A stretch of DNA of 64,000 nucleotides from Cavia porcellus (GCF_034190915.1 NW_026947484.1:213540657-213604656), one strand, 5' to 3'. Positions 12,353 to 24,397 are shown, counted from the first letter of the stretch. The notes: generated by a model not told the origin, from the sequence alone. A program made the numbers and translations.

Positions 12353-14224
12353 AGACAGAAGACAGGAGTTTAGGATGGCTCCAAGGTTCTTGGCCTAAGC
12401 AACCAAAGATGCAGGTGGAACAGTTTTGATGAAGGAGTTCATTTTGTACAGGTTAATTTGGGATACTCATACATGTAAGTGGCATTGTCCATTAGACATT
12501 TAGGCACTTTTAGGTTCAGCGAAAGGTGCTACATTAACAATGTACATTTCAAAACTAATGAAATTTAGCAGTCAAAGTAGTAAGACCGAATGAGGTCACC
12601 AGTAGAATGGGTGACAAGGTAGAAAAGAGTCCATTTAAATCTAAGATATTCGACCATAAATTCTTTGAATTTCTCCATAAGGGCAGGAATTTATTTCTTC
12701 CCTTCTCCCTTACTAAGAGAGTTCTGACTTTCAGGGAGCAATAAAGTAGCTAATGGAGATTAATGTGGCCACATAATGCAGTTCTGGCTAATTAAGTACA
12801 GGCAAAATTCATGAGGTACTGTTCTAGAAAGTTAGAAAGACTAGGGAGCTCAGTCCCAGCTGCTGTGCTTCTCTTGTCCTTTGTCCTTGCTCTCTTTCCT
12901 ATTTGGAATGTATTTGAATACTGGATGTGCTGAACATCAAACAATGACAAATATCCAACAGGGACTGCTAAATAGAAAGGGTGATCTGTGAGGGCCAAAA
13001 TATGAATAAGGCATCTTGAAAGGATGTTTTCATTCCCAAAGAGTTGCAATTTAAACTGCAGCCAAATATATTTTAACGTCAACATCATGAGAGTTTTCTA
13101 GTTTAACCTGGCCACTCTCCTCTTGGGATTACTGAGGCATCCCTGATCGCTTGAAGCCACAGGACTCTGGAGAGCTTTGCCTTGGATTGATGGGATGTTT
13201 TGTTAGGGTGTCTATATTTCTAGCCCTGATCTCTAAGTTAGTGCTCATCTTAAAACAGGAGGTGCTAAGAAGGGCCAGGATGAAGTTATAGCTAGTCAAG
13301 ATACAGTTAGTTTTTTCATCTTGGCCTCTCGCCTAAAGTTGGATTTGAATAACAGATCATGGAGAACTCTTGAATGACTGGGCCCATTGCCAAAGCATCC
13401 TGCTCCACAGGAAGAAACATTCGATTTCTCCTCACTTACTCTTCCTGGACAATGAGGATGTTCTTTTTGTGCACAGGCTGGGTTTCAGATTCTGGTCCTA
13501 TCTACACTAAAATTAATTTAAAAGCCATCCCCAGAAAAGATTTGCCATTTTCTTGCCTCATATCAGGAATCTAAATAAAAATTGACATCCCTACCCCTCA
13601 GATATTTTGAAGGAAAAAGTCTTACACTGAAGAAAGGACATAAATTATTAATCTAAATATCGTAAGAAAACCTCTCCAGTGCCAGAGAGCTTTCCACAGC
13701 AGTGTAGCCCACCAACAGGCCTAAGACAGAATGGGGCCAAATCCTAGCAGAAAAATTTAAACTTAAGGAAGTTACAGAGATAGGTAAGATGGGAGGGAGA
13801 GAGAACAGTGTATGTAACTGGGCTGCCTTGCAAAAACCAGTTTTGAGAATCCTGCTTTCTCCAAGCAATTTGGCCAAAGATAAGCCTCCAGATTTACTGT
13901 AGTATTTTGCATAAGCAATCAAGTAACAGACAAAAGCCTGCTACTAAAAGTTTTTTACCTGTGACAGAACTTTCAACTTCATTATAAGCCAACAATGAGA
14001 GAAATTCCCCACAAGAAACAATGCCTTTGGGTATCTTTCTGTGAGCCCAAAGATCATTTGAGATAGCCCATGACTTTTCCAGGTTTGAGTCTCTTGGCAG
14101 TAAAGGAGATGGCACCAGTGCTAAACCTGAAGTGTGCTCAGATTTTTTGCTTCACAAGGTTAAAGTGAGGAAAAGCTAACATACAAAACCCTAGTATATT
14201 ATTCACCTTCTGACACAATGCCCA

Positions 14225-14567
14225 GCACCAGCAACTATAAAGAAGATGTTTATTTTGGCTTACAGTTTCAGTGGGTTCAGTCCATGGCTGTCTGGTGGAT
14301 CAAGATATCAACCATGTGGTAGAAGGGCATGGTAGAGGACAGTTTTTCACATCATAGCCACCAGGAAACACAGAGACAGAGGGAGAAACGCATTGCAAAG
14401 GCATGCTCCCAGACCTGCCTCCTCCAACTAGGCAGCATCACCAGAGGTACATCTAGATTAATCTGCTGATGAGTATAGTGGCCCCCCAATCCAATAACCT
14501 TATAAAAAAAAACCCAACCTCTAGACACATGAGTCTTGTGGAAGATGTTTAAAATCTAAACCATATA
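14225..14567 (-). mobile_element. MaLR-type solo LTR (ORR1/MLT1-like)
   Basis: Read on the minus strand, this shows the usual MaLR LTR order: a TGG..GGTTTAGA-type start, a middle segment, then GGACTGAACC and GCCAAAATAAACATCTTC near the 3' end (the polyadenylation region). It shares the 'GGACTGAAACC ... AAATAAA' layout with the other MaLR LTRs in this window. It is diverged and no clear target-site duplication is seen. Confidence 0.65.
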
Positions 14568-14723
14568 ACCAGTTTAGTCAAATTTTGTTTAACTTAATCC
14601 TTTAATAGCGAAAGCAACTGAATTCCTAGCAAGGTATACTGTCAAGTTTACCTGGGAAACACCTAAAATTATTTTTGCATCCTGTTGGCTTTATAAGACC
14701 AACTCAAACATACTATTTTTCTT

Positions 14724-14725
14724 TT

Positions 14726-14764
<39 letters not shown>

Positions 14765-14838
14765 TACTGAGAATTGAATTCATAACCTCACACTTGCCAG
14801 GCAGGTACTTATGCTACTGAGCTAAAGCCCCAGTCCTC
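14724..14838 (-). repeat. ID-like SINE with long poly-T (A tail)
   Basis: A run of about 36 T (14728-14763) is followed by the reverse complement of an ID-type SINE (CTGAGAATTGAATTCATAAC ... ACTGAGCTAAAGCCCCAG). The long uninterrupted tail suggests a fairly recent or expanded tail, while the body is diverged. Confidence 0.85.
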
Positions 14839-15169
14839 AAACACATATTGTTATTGGTAAAGATTTCTTGTCAAGACATTTTGGTTTGTACTTCTATTGA
14901 GGAAAGACAGTGTAAATAGTTGAATGTTGATGAAATTAAAACATTTGGTTATGTAATTGTGTGTGGGGTTAGAGGCTTTCTGTTCATGAAATGTATGTAC
15001 TAAAAATAAAGTTTCAAAAGCTAAAAAATAAAAATTTTTAGTAAACTAGGATCATGTTGTATATATTATTCTACCTTTTCCTCTTTACAATATGCAATAT
15101 ACATCCATCCTTATCAGCATGTATGTACCTTAATGTTTTGACGCTATCTTTATCAAGCTTATTGAATCT

Positions 15170-15510
15170 TCCCTCTGTTTGTTTTTTAAAGAGGGAAAAA
15201 CTAAACCAAACCAAAAAAACCCCAGACAAATAAATAATAACAAAAAGCATGAAACAGTACCAGTATACGCTTTCAAAACAAGGTGGTAGGAACTTAACAG
15301 AGGTTATTAATTAATCTTCAGAAGAGTTGCTCAGATTACCAGATATAGATATGTAAAACTGATCTAATCCTATGCCAGATACTGACTGTTTTGTTCCAAA
15401 AACTAATGGAATCAGTAATACAATCATCTTAGCTATCTTAAGAGTATGTATACAAATTTATATCTTTTGAGTTTTCCCTTTTTTTTACTTTGATTCTTCA
15501 GGTTTACACT
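15170..15510 (-). repeat. L1 3' UTR fragment, paralogous to 40.6-40.9 kb
   Basis: This segment matches 40600-40920 in order: CTTTCAAAACAAG, ACCAGATATAG, AAAACTGATCTAATCCTA, GTTTTGTTCCAA and TACAATCATCTTAG. The copy at 40.6 kb lies inside a minus-strand L1 3' UTR, so this is a truncated copy of the same L1 family. Confidence 0.75.
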
Positions 15511-16829
15511 AGTCTCTGTCTTAGCTCATTTTCTCTAGGAAATTGAGCATGAAAAAAACGTAGCCTGCTCACGTTTGATTGAGGATTATAACCCCAGGAC
15601 AGCAAATACAAAGGGCTGTGTTACTGAGCTGGTCACTACCATGTGTGTAGTTGCCAGGTTATGTTCCAGCAGCAGGAATGATGCTGGCTAGAAGCAGTGG
15701 AAGAGTGGAAGGGAGGTAAGAAAGAGACACTTGGCTTTTTGGTGTTTTCGGTCTCCTATTTCTCTCTAACTGGTCCGTGTTTCCCTTACCAGCCATGGAT
15801 TCCCCCATACTTCTGGGTTTTATTTCTTGGCCTTTGTGCACAGATGCTAAAGGAGAAGTCCAGTTAAGTTAGATTTTTATGCATGGGTTACTTTGGATCC
15901 TATACCACCAAGTGTGACAGATGTCACTCTGAAGTCTGGTCCCCGCCCCCAACCCTGTGCCCAGCTGAGGTGAGACAACAAACAGCATTACCGTGGTAGT
16001 AGCCAGGCTTCCCTTGTAACAGTTGACTGAGGATGGGGCTGGGGATGGTATACATGGGGTGAATAAATTGGGGGAGCCTGTAAGCCAGACTGATGCATTA
16101 GGATTGATGTTCTTCCAATACACCCTACTTACCTAAATTAAGCTGCCTCTTACCACTCCGGTTTTCTGAGTCATCCCTCATTCCTATTCTGTACTTATAA
16201 AGTAGACTATGAGGACACCCAACCAGCTCCTAGGCAAGGGAGTAAGGAGAACCTACTAGCCATACAGTTTGCAGCATCACCAGGTGACTCTGAAGCCAAA
16301 AAAAGGCTCTGTTTCCTCATTCTTTATAAGGTTCCCTTGGATCTCTTCCTCCCAATGCTCCAAAAACACAGCAGTGACTGTGCATCCATTCAAGAAAGAA
16401 TCAGATATTCAGAGCAGTGGGGAGGGCTCTGTGGCTCATGGCGTGTTTGGCTCCTGTGTGATTGATACTGGACGCTGTTGAAGTTGAACATGGACGTGAG
16501 TCAGGGGCCAAGAAAACCAAAGCTGACAACTGGCCCTTAACCCTCCACATCTTTCCAAGAAGCAGACATATGCTCCGCATTCTGCCCCGTCCCCAAGATA
16601 AAAATATCAAAAGCCCTAGGAGAGGATATGCAAAAGTAGACCCTGTTTAGCTAATTTCATGAAGGGTTATTTAAAAATAAATTGCTCAAAACAAAGCAGA
16701 AAGCAAGAGAGTTCCTTTGAGCCTTGGCCAACTCTTCATTTCTACAGTCTGCTGGCCCCAGTAAATAGGGCCATGACCAAAGAAAATAGTCTGTGATCAA
16801 AAGCTCAACTTCAGAAATTTTATCTTACT
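15511..16829. other. Intergenic, no gene recognised
   Basis: This is mixed-composition sequence with several frames of 60-85 codons on both strands, none with a recognisable domain. It could contain an old LTR, but I cannot support a family. Confidence 0.5.
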
Positions 16830-17060
16830 CTTTTTTTTAAGTAACAGTTTTATCTAGATATAATTCTCAGACCATTACTTACCCACTTAAAGTGTTACAA
16901 ACCAGTGGGCATTAGAGTATTCTCAGAGTTCTGCAACCACTATCATGATAAATTTTGCAGCATTTTCATCACCCCCAAAAAGCTGCTGTGCCTACCCAGA
17001 AGTTGCTCTATATCCCACCTCAACCTCAGCCCTAGAAATGCTTAGCAAATTAAAAAAGCA

Positions 17061-17290
17061 TGGTTCAGGGTATTTAGATGATTGACATGTAGGCCAGCAA
17101 ACAGGGAGGAAGACCCACCCTGAATGTGAGTGGTACCAACCAATAGGCTTGTGGGCTACTGGGTCCCTTGGCTCTCAGTACCACAGACACCAATTGTAGG
17201 TTCTTCTGCCGTGATCCTGTAATACTACCTAAATAAATCTCCTTATGCTTAGTGTAAATATACATATATATTTTCTGTTGATTCTATTCC
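17061..17290. repeat. Unclassified insertion in old L1
   Basis: This ~230-bp segment sits between two collinear pieces of the old L1 and is less AT-rich than its surroundings. It ends in CTAAATAAATCTCCTTATGC, which resembles an LTR polyadenylation region. I cannot name the family. Confidence 0.4.
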
Positions 17291-17528
17291 TCTAGAGAAC
17301 TCTTAAAAAATATATGTCTATGCTGAACATTTGATGTAAGTAGAATCATATAAGCTGTGGTCTTTTATGACAGTTTTCTTTTACTTGCTGTAACGTTTCC
17401 AAGATTCATCTACGTTTTATCATGTATTAATATTTGTTTTTATTGCTTAATCTGCTGTATAGATGTACACATCTTATTTATCCATTTGTTCACAGACATT
17501 GGATTGCTTCCACTCTTTGTCCATTATT

Positions 17529-17541
17529 AATTATTCTGCCA
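17529..17541. repeat. Target-site duplication (left), 13 bp
   Basis: AATTATTCTGCCA here is repeated exactly at 22148-22160. The pair brackets the 4.6-kb younger L1 insertion into the old L1. Confidence 0.85.
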
Positions 17542-18292
17542 GGGGGAATTAAAAATAGTAGAACAGAGAGCAGCAGCAAAATATATCCTCTCTGGGACCT
17601 GGAATCAAGGCACTTGGGAAACAACAACTTGATGAAGAGAGAAAAAGAAGTAGATCTCTGGGAATCAGGAGGAAGCTGTCAAGAACTCTAGAAAATACAG
17701 AGAGGCTAGACAAATGGAGCGACCCAGAAAAGAAAAGGAAGGAAAGGAAGCTTGGTTTCCAGGAACAGAAACCTGACTCTGCTGACACAAGTTAAATCCA
17801 GGGAGGATCGGCAGTCCCAAGAAGAAAGAAAAGACTGGGCCATAAGCAGGAGCCCCAAGAAAAGCCCATTATTATTATAAATTGCTAAAATAGCAAGTGA
17901 CTCCTTCCACGTGGCAGGCTATAGTTTGGGAAGAAATATAGCCATGTGTCTGCCATATATGACAGTGTTTAATCAGAAGCCATTTGGGGTGTTTAAGACA
18001 AAATGAAAGCCCTCCTAACAGAAGTTATAGCTGTGAATGCTCACATCAGAAAAACAATGAATTCAGATTTACCTAATGATGCATCACGAGTCCTAGAAAA
18101 ACAAGAACAAGCCAAATCCATTGATAGTACAAGGAGGGAAATTAAAAAGGTTGAAGCAAAGATGAGTAAAATTGAGTCAAAATTATAAACAGTGAAGGAG
18201 CTGGTTGGTTGTTTGAAAGAATACACAAATGACAAACTGCTAACCAATCTTACCAAAAAAAGAAAAGGTGAAAATCAAGGCAGTCGGAAAAA

Positions 18293-18503
18293 AAAAGGGT
18301 GTCAGCACCATTTGCGGACTGCAGAGGAAGAGAACCAGGCCCCATGGGAGGAGATCCCCACCCGGATACCAGCACCATGCGGGTGCTGCTGCGGCATGGT
18401 GACAGCCAGATCCAAGCCTTCGGTCCATGAGTCAACGCCATTTGCTAACTGTGGAGGGAGAGAACCATAACCTACAGGGAGAAGATCTCCCTGCCCCCAA
18501 CAC
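18293..18503 (+). repeat. GC-rich tandem pair (~129-bp period) inside L1
   Basis: Two copies share CCATTTGC, ACTG, AGAGAACCA and GGAGATC/GAAGATC at an offset of about 129 bp (18301 and 18430). The composition differs sharply from the AT-rich L1 around it. It may be part of an L1 5' region or a separate element, and the family is unknown. Confidence 0.5.
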
Positions 18504-18737
18504 CATATCATTTTCATTGTTTTGTTAGGTTGGGTTTTTATTTTCTTTTACTCTGTTTTATGTTAACTCTGATGGCATAAGCAACAAATTATCAAAAATC
18601 ACACATCATGACCAAATAGATTCCATCCCAGGTATGCAGGGGTGGTTTAACATGCACAAATCAATAAATGTAATGCATAAACAGAAGCAAAGACAAGAAT
18701 CACTTGATCATTTTAATAGATGCAGGAAAAGTCTTTG

Positions 18738-18805
18738 ACAATACTGGGAATCGAACTCACGACTGTGCACTTGCAAGGCAAGGCACCCCTCTCGTCTCAT
18801 CCTTA
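18738..18805 (-). repeat. ID-like SINE fragment in L1
   Basis: ATACTGGGAATCGAACTCAC, followed by TGCACTTGCAAGGCAAGGCA, is the reverse complement of the B-box side of the local ID family. The A-box side and tail are missing. It interrupts L1 reverse-transcriptase sequence. Confidence 0.7.
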
Positions 18806-18984
18806 TAAGACCAATTTATGGCAAACCCACTGCTAATGTATTAAATGGGTGAATGTTGAATGCCTTCTCTCTAAAATCAAGAACAATACAAGGCTGTCCA
18901 CTATCACCACTTCTATATACTTGAAGTGTTAGAGCAATCAGACAAGAAAAAGAAATAAAATTGATACATATAGAAAAAGAGGAA

Positions 18985-19153
18985 GTCAGCTGGGCATGGG
19001 AGGCCATGCCTGTAATCTCAGCACTTGGGGGGCTGAGGCAGAAGGATCCTTGGGAATTTAAGACCAGCCTGCACTACAAAGTGAGCTCAAGGCCAGCCTG
19101 AACTGCATAGTGAGACCCTGTTTCAAAAAGACAAAAAAAAGAGAGAGAGAGAG
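18985..19153 (+). repeat. B1-like SINE with duplicated internal block
   Basis: The unit begins AGCTGGGCATGGGAGGCCAT and continues with CTGTAATCTCAGCACTTGGG and GGCTGAGGCAGAAGGATCC. The 3' part then has two successive AGACCAGCCTG/AGGCCAGCCTG units, and it ends in CAAAAAGACAAAAAAAAGAG. It lies within L1 reverse-transcriptase sequence. Confidence 0.85.
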
Positions 19154-19466
19154 ATGTTCAATTATTATTATTTGCAGATGACATGATCTTTTGCATAGAT
19201 AGAAGGCCCAAAATTCCACTAAAAGGCTCTTAGAATTGACAACCACATTTAGCAGGACACAAAATCAACATACAAAAGTCAATAGCATTCCTATACACCA
19301 ACAATGAACTCAGAAATCAGGAAATCAATACTATTCACAATAGCATTCAGAATAATTAAATATTATGAATTAACCTATCAAAGGAAGTAAAAGACCTCTA
19401 TAATGAAAACTAATATGCTGAAAAAGGAGATGGAAAAAATTTATCAGCAAATGGAAAGATATCCCC

Positions 19467-20117
19467 TGTGGTGGATGGACAACTGTTGATCAACTTGTAA
19501 CACCAAGCTGAACTGAATGGGCGTGGTGCTGGGTGTGGAGGGCCCACCTGCGGATTATTGCCAACAGTTTGGAGAGGAAGATGGGACGTTGTTGATTCTC
19601 CTGGAGGGGACTGTTGTGCTGGTTTTCTTGATATGAACTCAGCTGTTTTCATCATCAGAGGAGCTCAGGACCTCACTGTTAGTGAGAATGGCTGCAGTTC
19701 TTTTCAGGGGAGCACTGGCCCTTACTTTGAGTGTTGCTTCCTGGCTCCATGCAGATCTCTCAGCCTGCTAGCACAGATCGGTCAGGCCACCAGCACAGAC
19801 TTTTTGGGTTCCACCGCTGACCCTTGGGCGTTTCCAGTGCAGATCCTTGATGCAGACTTGCGTGAGACATTGTCATGGCCTCTAAGCCCGCTGATGGACT
19901 TTTTGGAGGACATTGCCATGGGCCCTAAGTCTTAAATTCGACTCATCAAGAACATTGCCATGGGGTCTAGGCCCTCAGCTGGGTTCTTTGGGACTCTAGT
20001 GTGTGGTTAGATCTTGTGCACTCTTGCATTTGACTCGGTGGGTGAATATTATAAGATAATCCTATAAGTGATGTGTTTTGTATGATATTGTTTCCCTTGC
20101 AAACCCATACTACAGCA
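19467..20117 (+). mobile_element. LTR-like insertion, family unknown (~650 bp)
   Basis: This ~650-bp GC-richer block interrupts collinear L1 ORF2 sequence. If it runs TG...CA (19467-20117), the flanks are TCCCC and TCCTC, a 4/5 match compatible with a 5-bp duplication. It contains internal near-repeats (CATTGCCATGGGCCCTAAG and CATTGCCATGGGGTCTAGG). I do not recognise the family. The 125-codon frame inside it is not convincing as a gene. Confidence 0.5.
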
Positions 20118-21631
20118 TCCTCTGTCCTTGATAGATAGAACCAATATTGTCAAAATGTTCCTATTTTCAAAACTGATATATAGTTTTAAAGTAATGTCAA
20201 TCAAAGTACCTACAACATTCTTTACAGAATTAGAGAAAAACAATCCTAAAATGCATATAGAACCAGAAGAGATACAAAATAAGGAAAGCAGTCCTGGAGC
20301 AAAGCAATAGGCATCACAATCCCAGATTTCAAGTTATATTGCAAAGCTACAATGATGAAAGCAGAATAGTACTGGCACAAAAACTGACATGTCAATCAGT
20401 TGAACCAATAGAGGATACAGAAACACCTCAAGGAACATTCAGCCATCTGATCTTTGACAAGTAGGCCTAAACCTGCTCTTGAGGAATGAAGCCTCTTTAG
20501 CAAATGTTGCTGGGAAAACTGGCTATCCACATACAGAAGATTGAATCTAGGCCTATACCTCTTATCATGTACTAAAAATTGATCAAAAATGTAAATATTA
20601 AAACAGAAACACTGAATATGCTGGCAGATAAGGCATAAAACTCTTATAGAATAGGCAGAGACTTTCTAACCATAACTCCAGTTACATAAGGAATAACACC
20701 AAGAACAGCAGGATTATATTTAGTTGAAAGCAATGGAAAAAACCAACAGAGTCAAGAGACAATCTACAGAATGGGACACATTTTTTGCTAGCTACACCTT
20801 GGATAGAGGACTAATACCTGGCATATATAAAGAACTCAAAAAAATTTAAACCCCGCAAAATAAAATAGCCAACAACAACAATAAACAAGCCAACTGAAGT
20901 GAATATGGAATGCTCAAAAGAAACATAAATGGTCAATAAGTATATGAAAAATGTTCAGCATTTCTGGCTATTTGAGAAACACAAATTAAAACTATTGAGA
21001 TTCCATGTTACTTTAGAAAGATTGGCTATCATTAAGAAAGGAAATAATAACATGCTAGGAAGGTTGTGAGAGGGAAAGGAACCCTTCTATATTGTTGGTG
21101 GGAATGTAAACTAGTAAAATCACTATGGAAATCAGTAGGGGATTCTACAAAAGCTAAAAATAGGAATAATATTCCACCTAGCTATACCTCCTCTGGGTAT
21201 GTTCCTAAAAGAATTGAAATCATATTACAGTGATAGATGCATAATACTCATGTTTCTAGCACCACAACTAACAATAACTAAAGCTTGGAAATGGCCTAAA
21301 TGTCCATCAACAGATGAATGGATAAAGAAAATGTGGAATATATACACAATGGAGTACTACTCTAAAGGATAAATTTGAGTCTTTGGTAGGAAACGGATGT
21401 ACCTTGAATCTATAATGTTAAGTGAAATAAATTGAGCACAAAAGCTTAAATACCACTTGATTTCCCTTATTTGAGAAACACAAAGTATAAATAAATTAAA
21501 GCTCAAAATAAAATAAAAGATAGTTAATTGGAAATGAGATAGATGTTCTACAAAAGTGAAGAGGATCAAGAGATAGAGGGAAGGCGAATAGAGAGGAGGG
21601 GCAGGAGATTAGAAAAAAGGATTAAGATGCA

Positions 21632-21984
21632 TGTCATGGTTTATGTCAGTGGCCCCCAAGCCTCATGCAATTATGGACTGGACTAAATCTAGCGTTTGTG
21701 CTTGGTTCATTGTCTAGTGCTCGGATTGGTGGTGTGAGTGTTTCACCTGCCCATCGCTGGAGCCAGGATATGATGTATTGGTGGGAAGAAGCTGTGTATG
21801 TCTCTCCTGCAGGTTTATGCCTTGCTGTTTTGCAGCCGACCATGAATGGTGGCCCGCCATGCCACCCTGCCACTTGGAGTTGCCTGAGTATGGACTGAAA
21901 CCTCCAACAGAAGAAATAAAGCTTTCCTTCCCTAATTTTGGGCATCAGGTATTTTGTCTCAATGAGTAAAAAGTAACTAAGACA
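21632..21984 (+). mobile_element. MaLR solo LTR (ORR1-like)
   Basis: This 353-bp LTR runs from TGTCATGGTTTATGT to AAGTAACTAAGACA and shows GGACTGAAACCTCC, then AAGAAATAAAGC and CAGGTATTTTGTCTC. The flanks ATGCA and ATGCT are an imperfect 5-bp duplication. The LTR at 31290-31639 is a close relative on the same strand. Confidence 0.85.
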
Positions 21985-22756
21985 ATGCTTTATGTACACA
22001 TACCAACTTCATGAATGCAGTAATTACATACTGCAAACATGTACTAATAGTATTTTAAAATTTAAAAAATGTTAATAATGAAACATGTAAATGAAAAATA
22101 AATTATATGTCAACGTAATGTCAAACAATAAAGAAGTATGTTTTTAAAATTATTCTGCCAAAAATACATATAAACTTGTGCAGACACATTTTCATTCTCT
22201 TGGACATAGAGCTAGTAGAATTAAACATAACTACTCTCTTGAGCAATTGCCAAACTGCTTTCCAAAGTTTTTATATCATTTTACATTTTCACCAGAAGTG
22301 TATGAGGGTTACAATCTTTTCGTATCTGTATCAACATTTGGTATCAGTTGTATTTCTTTTATTATAACCGTCTTTGTAAGGATAAGCTGGTTTCACACTG
22401 TGGTAGTAATTTGCATTTTCATTATGGATAATACTGTTGAGTAATTTTATGTGGTTGTTGAGCATTTGTATATCTGCTTTGAATAAATGTCTATTCAGTC
22501 TCAACACTTAATTAGGTTATTTTTCATTGTAGAAGTTGTATGTCTACTGTAGATCTAAGTTTATCAGACATACAACTTTTTTGAAACTGCCATTCTGTAG
22601 AGTTTTATTGATGAATTTGTACATCATTTGTAATTGTTAGATATTTAATTTTTTCTTTTGTCATTCAAACTTTTGGTATCATTTAAGAAACTATTATCTA
22701 ATCCAAGATTATGAATATTTATGCCTATGTTTTTCTTTTAAGAGTTGAATAACTTT

Positions 22757-22915
22757 AGCTAGGCATGTGGTGCACGCTTGCAATCCCAGCTGCTTGGGAG
22801 GTTCAGGCAGGAGTATTGTCAGTTAAAGGCCAGCCAGGACATCTTAGTGATACCTGGTCTCAAAATAAAATAAAAGGAGCTAGAGATATAGCTTAGTGCT
22901 CCCTGACAAAAGAAG
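22757..22915 (+). repeat. B1-ID dimer SINE
   Basis: A B1-like unit (AGCTAGGCATGTGGTGCACG ... CTTGGGAGGTTCAGGCAGGA) is followed by an A-rich linker and an ID-like piece (GGAGCTAGAGATATAGCTTA). The order is B1 then ID. It is followed by a purine-rich tract to 23.01 kb. Confidence 0.75.
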
Positions 22916-23021
22916 ACAGGAAAGAAAACAAAAGAGTGAAAGAAAGAGTGAGGGGAAGTGAGAGAGGAGGGGGTGAGAAAAAAGACAGAAAAGGGAAGGA
23001 GAGAGGAAGACAGCTTAATAC

Positions 23022-23110
23022 TTTTTTCTTTTGGTACTGGGAATTGAACTCAGGACCTCGCACTTGCCAGGCAGGTGCTTGTGCTGCTGAGCTATATTTC
23101 TGGCCCTCAG
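23022..23110 (-). repeat. ID-like SINE
   Basis: This is the reverse complement of an ID unit: TTTTGGTACTGGGAATTGAA, then GACCTCGCACTTGCCAGGCA, then GCTGAGCTATATTTCTGGCC. The T-run on the left is the A tail. Confidence 0.85.
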
Positions 23111-23821
23111 TTTAATAATTTTAACTCAGATATGTAGGCCTTAATTCATTTTCAATTAATTTGCATATGAAATGAGGTTAAAGTACTCTGACTCTTTTGC
23201 ATGTAGAGACATATATTGTCCAGTTATCTCAGCGCTGTTTGTTGAAAAGACAGTTCTTTTGACATTTAATGGTTGTTGCCTTGTCAATAATAATTGGCCG
23301 TAGATAAAAAGATTTCACTCTATGGACATATACACCATTTCCAATCTGTCCTTAGGCCAGTGCCATACAGTCTTGAGTACCATAGCTTTGTAGTAAATTT
23401 TGAAATTGGGAAATGTGCATTCTCTTTTTTCTTTATTCTCAAAATTGTTTGGTCCTTTGCATTTTCTTATGGATTTGAGGATGTGCTTGTCAATTTTTGC
23501 AAAGAAGTCTGTTGAGATGTTGATAGGGATTGTGTTGAATGTATAGTTGGATTTGGGGATTATCACCATTTTAACAAAATTAAACCTCCTGATCCATGAA
23601 TATGGGATGTCTTTCTATTTATTTAGGTATTTTTAAAATTCCTTTTAGTAATATTTCTTGTTTATAGAGTACAACTCTTATAATTCTCTTGTTACATTTA
23701 TTCCTAAATATTTTAACTTTTTAATTAGGTTATAAGTGGGATTGTTTTCTTATATTCTTTTTCTGCATTTTCACTACAAGTATTCAGAAATACAATTGAT
23801 CTTTTAGTATTGATTTTGTGT

Positions 23822-23897
23822 TTTTTTTGTACCGAGAGTCACAACCTCATACTTGCCAGGCAGAAGCTTTGCCACTGGGCTATATCCCTGGCCCCAG
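23822..23897 (-). repeat. ID-like SINE (shortened)
   Basis: The reverse complement shows TTGTACCGAGAGTCACAACC, CATACTTGCCAGGCAGAAGC and CACTGGGCTATATCCCTGGC. Several bases are lost relative to the neighbouring copies. Confidence 0.8.
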
Positions 23898-23957
23898 TAT
23901 TGATCTTATAAGATGAGCTCATTAGCTCAGATTTTTTAGTGGATTTCTTGGAATTTT

Positions 23958-24059
23958 TTTTGTCTTTTTCCTTTTTTTTTATCGGTACCGGGGATCGAAC
24001 TCACAACGGCCTGCTTGCAAGGCAGGCACTTATGCCGCTGAGCTAAATCGCCAGCCCCA
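23958..24059 (-). repeat. ID-like SINE, young, with 15-bp duplication
   Basis: This is a nearly intact ID unit on the minus strand. The duplication ATTTCTTGGAATTTT lies at 23943-23957 and 24060-24074. The body has CGGTACCGGGGATCGAACTC and CTGCTTGCAAGGCAGGCACT, the local 'GCATAAG' subfamily. Confidence 0.92.
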
Positions 24060-24397
24060 ATTTCTTGGAATTTTCTGCATCTAAAATCATGCTTTCTATA
24101 AACGAAAATAATTTTACTTTTTTCCCAATCGGAAGTATTTTTGATTTAAATCTTATCAAATTGCTTTAATTAGAGTGCAGGGTTGAATAGAGGCAGTGAG
24201 GGTAGATGTGTCTGGTTCCTGATCTTGAAGGGAAAGCACTCATTTGTTCATCATGAAGTGGGATGTTAGCCATGGTGTGTGGGTACAGCCTTTATAAGAC
24301 TGTAGTTCCCTTCTCTTCCTAATTTTTTTAGTATTACATCAAATCTTATTGAGTTTTGTCCAATTCTTTTTCTGCCTCTATTAAGATGATGTGGATT

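Larger units (their letters stand above)
9831..14224. other. Intergenic, mostly unclassified AT-rich sequence
   Basis: I see no gene here. Within it are an old L2-like fragment (about 10.8-11.0 kb) and a short B1-like piece (about 12.3 kb). The 134-codon minus-strand frame at 11737-12141 is proline-rich low-complexity translation with no recognisable domain, and I do not treat it as a gene. Confidence 0.6.
16830..17541 (-). repeat. Old L1 (L1M-like) 3' UTR, left part
   Basis: The motif order matches the remembered mammalian L1M 3' end read in reverse: TATCTAGATATAATTCTCAG, ACCCACTTAAAGTGT, TTCATCACCCC, CATTTGATGTAAGTAGAATC, and CATTGGATTGCTTCCACTCT. A roughly 230-bp unrelated segment (17061-17290) interrupts it. 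The element resumes at 22148 after a younger insertion, so the two parts are one original L1. Confidence 0.8.
17542..22147 (+). mobile_element. Younger L1 (plus), disrupted, with nested insertions
   Basis: This is a 4.6-kb L1 insertion flanked by a 13-bp duplication. ORF2-like sequence is decayed. The linker before reverse transcriptase is seen at about 18.0-18.27 kb, reverse transcriptase at about 18.6-19.4 kb (including a Phe-Ala-Asp-Asp-type catalytic region at 19.18 kb), and the C-terminal part and 3' UTR at about 20.1-21.6 kb. It ends with AATAAAG and an A/T-rich tail near 22.13 kb. Nested inside are a GC-rich tandem segment (18.29-18.5 kb), an ID fragment (18.74 kb), a B1 (18.99 kb), an LTR-like piece (19467-20117) and a MaLR solo LTR (21632-21984). 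No long ORF survives, so it cannot move. Confidence 0.8.
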
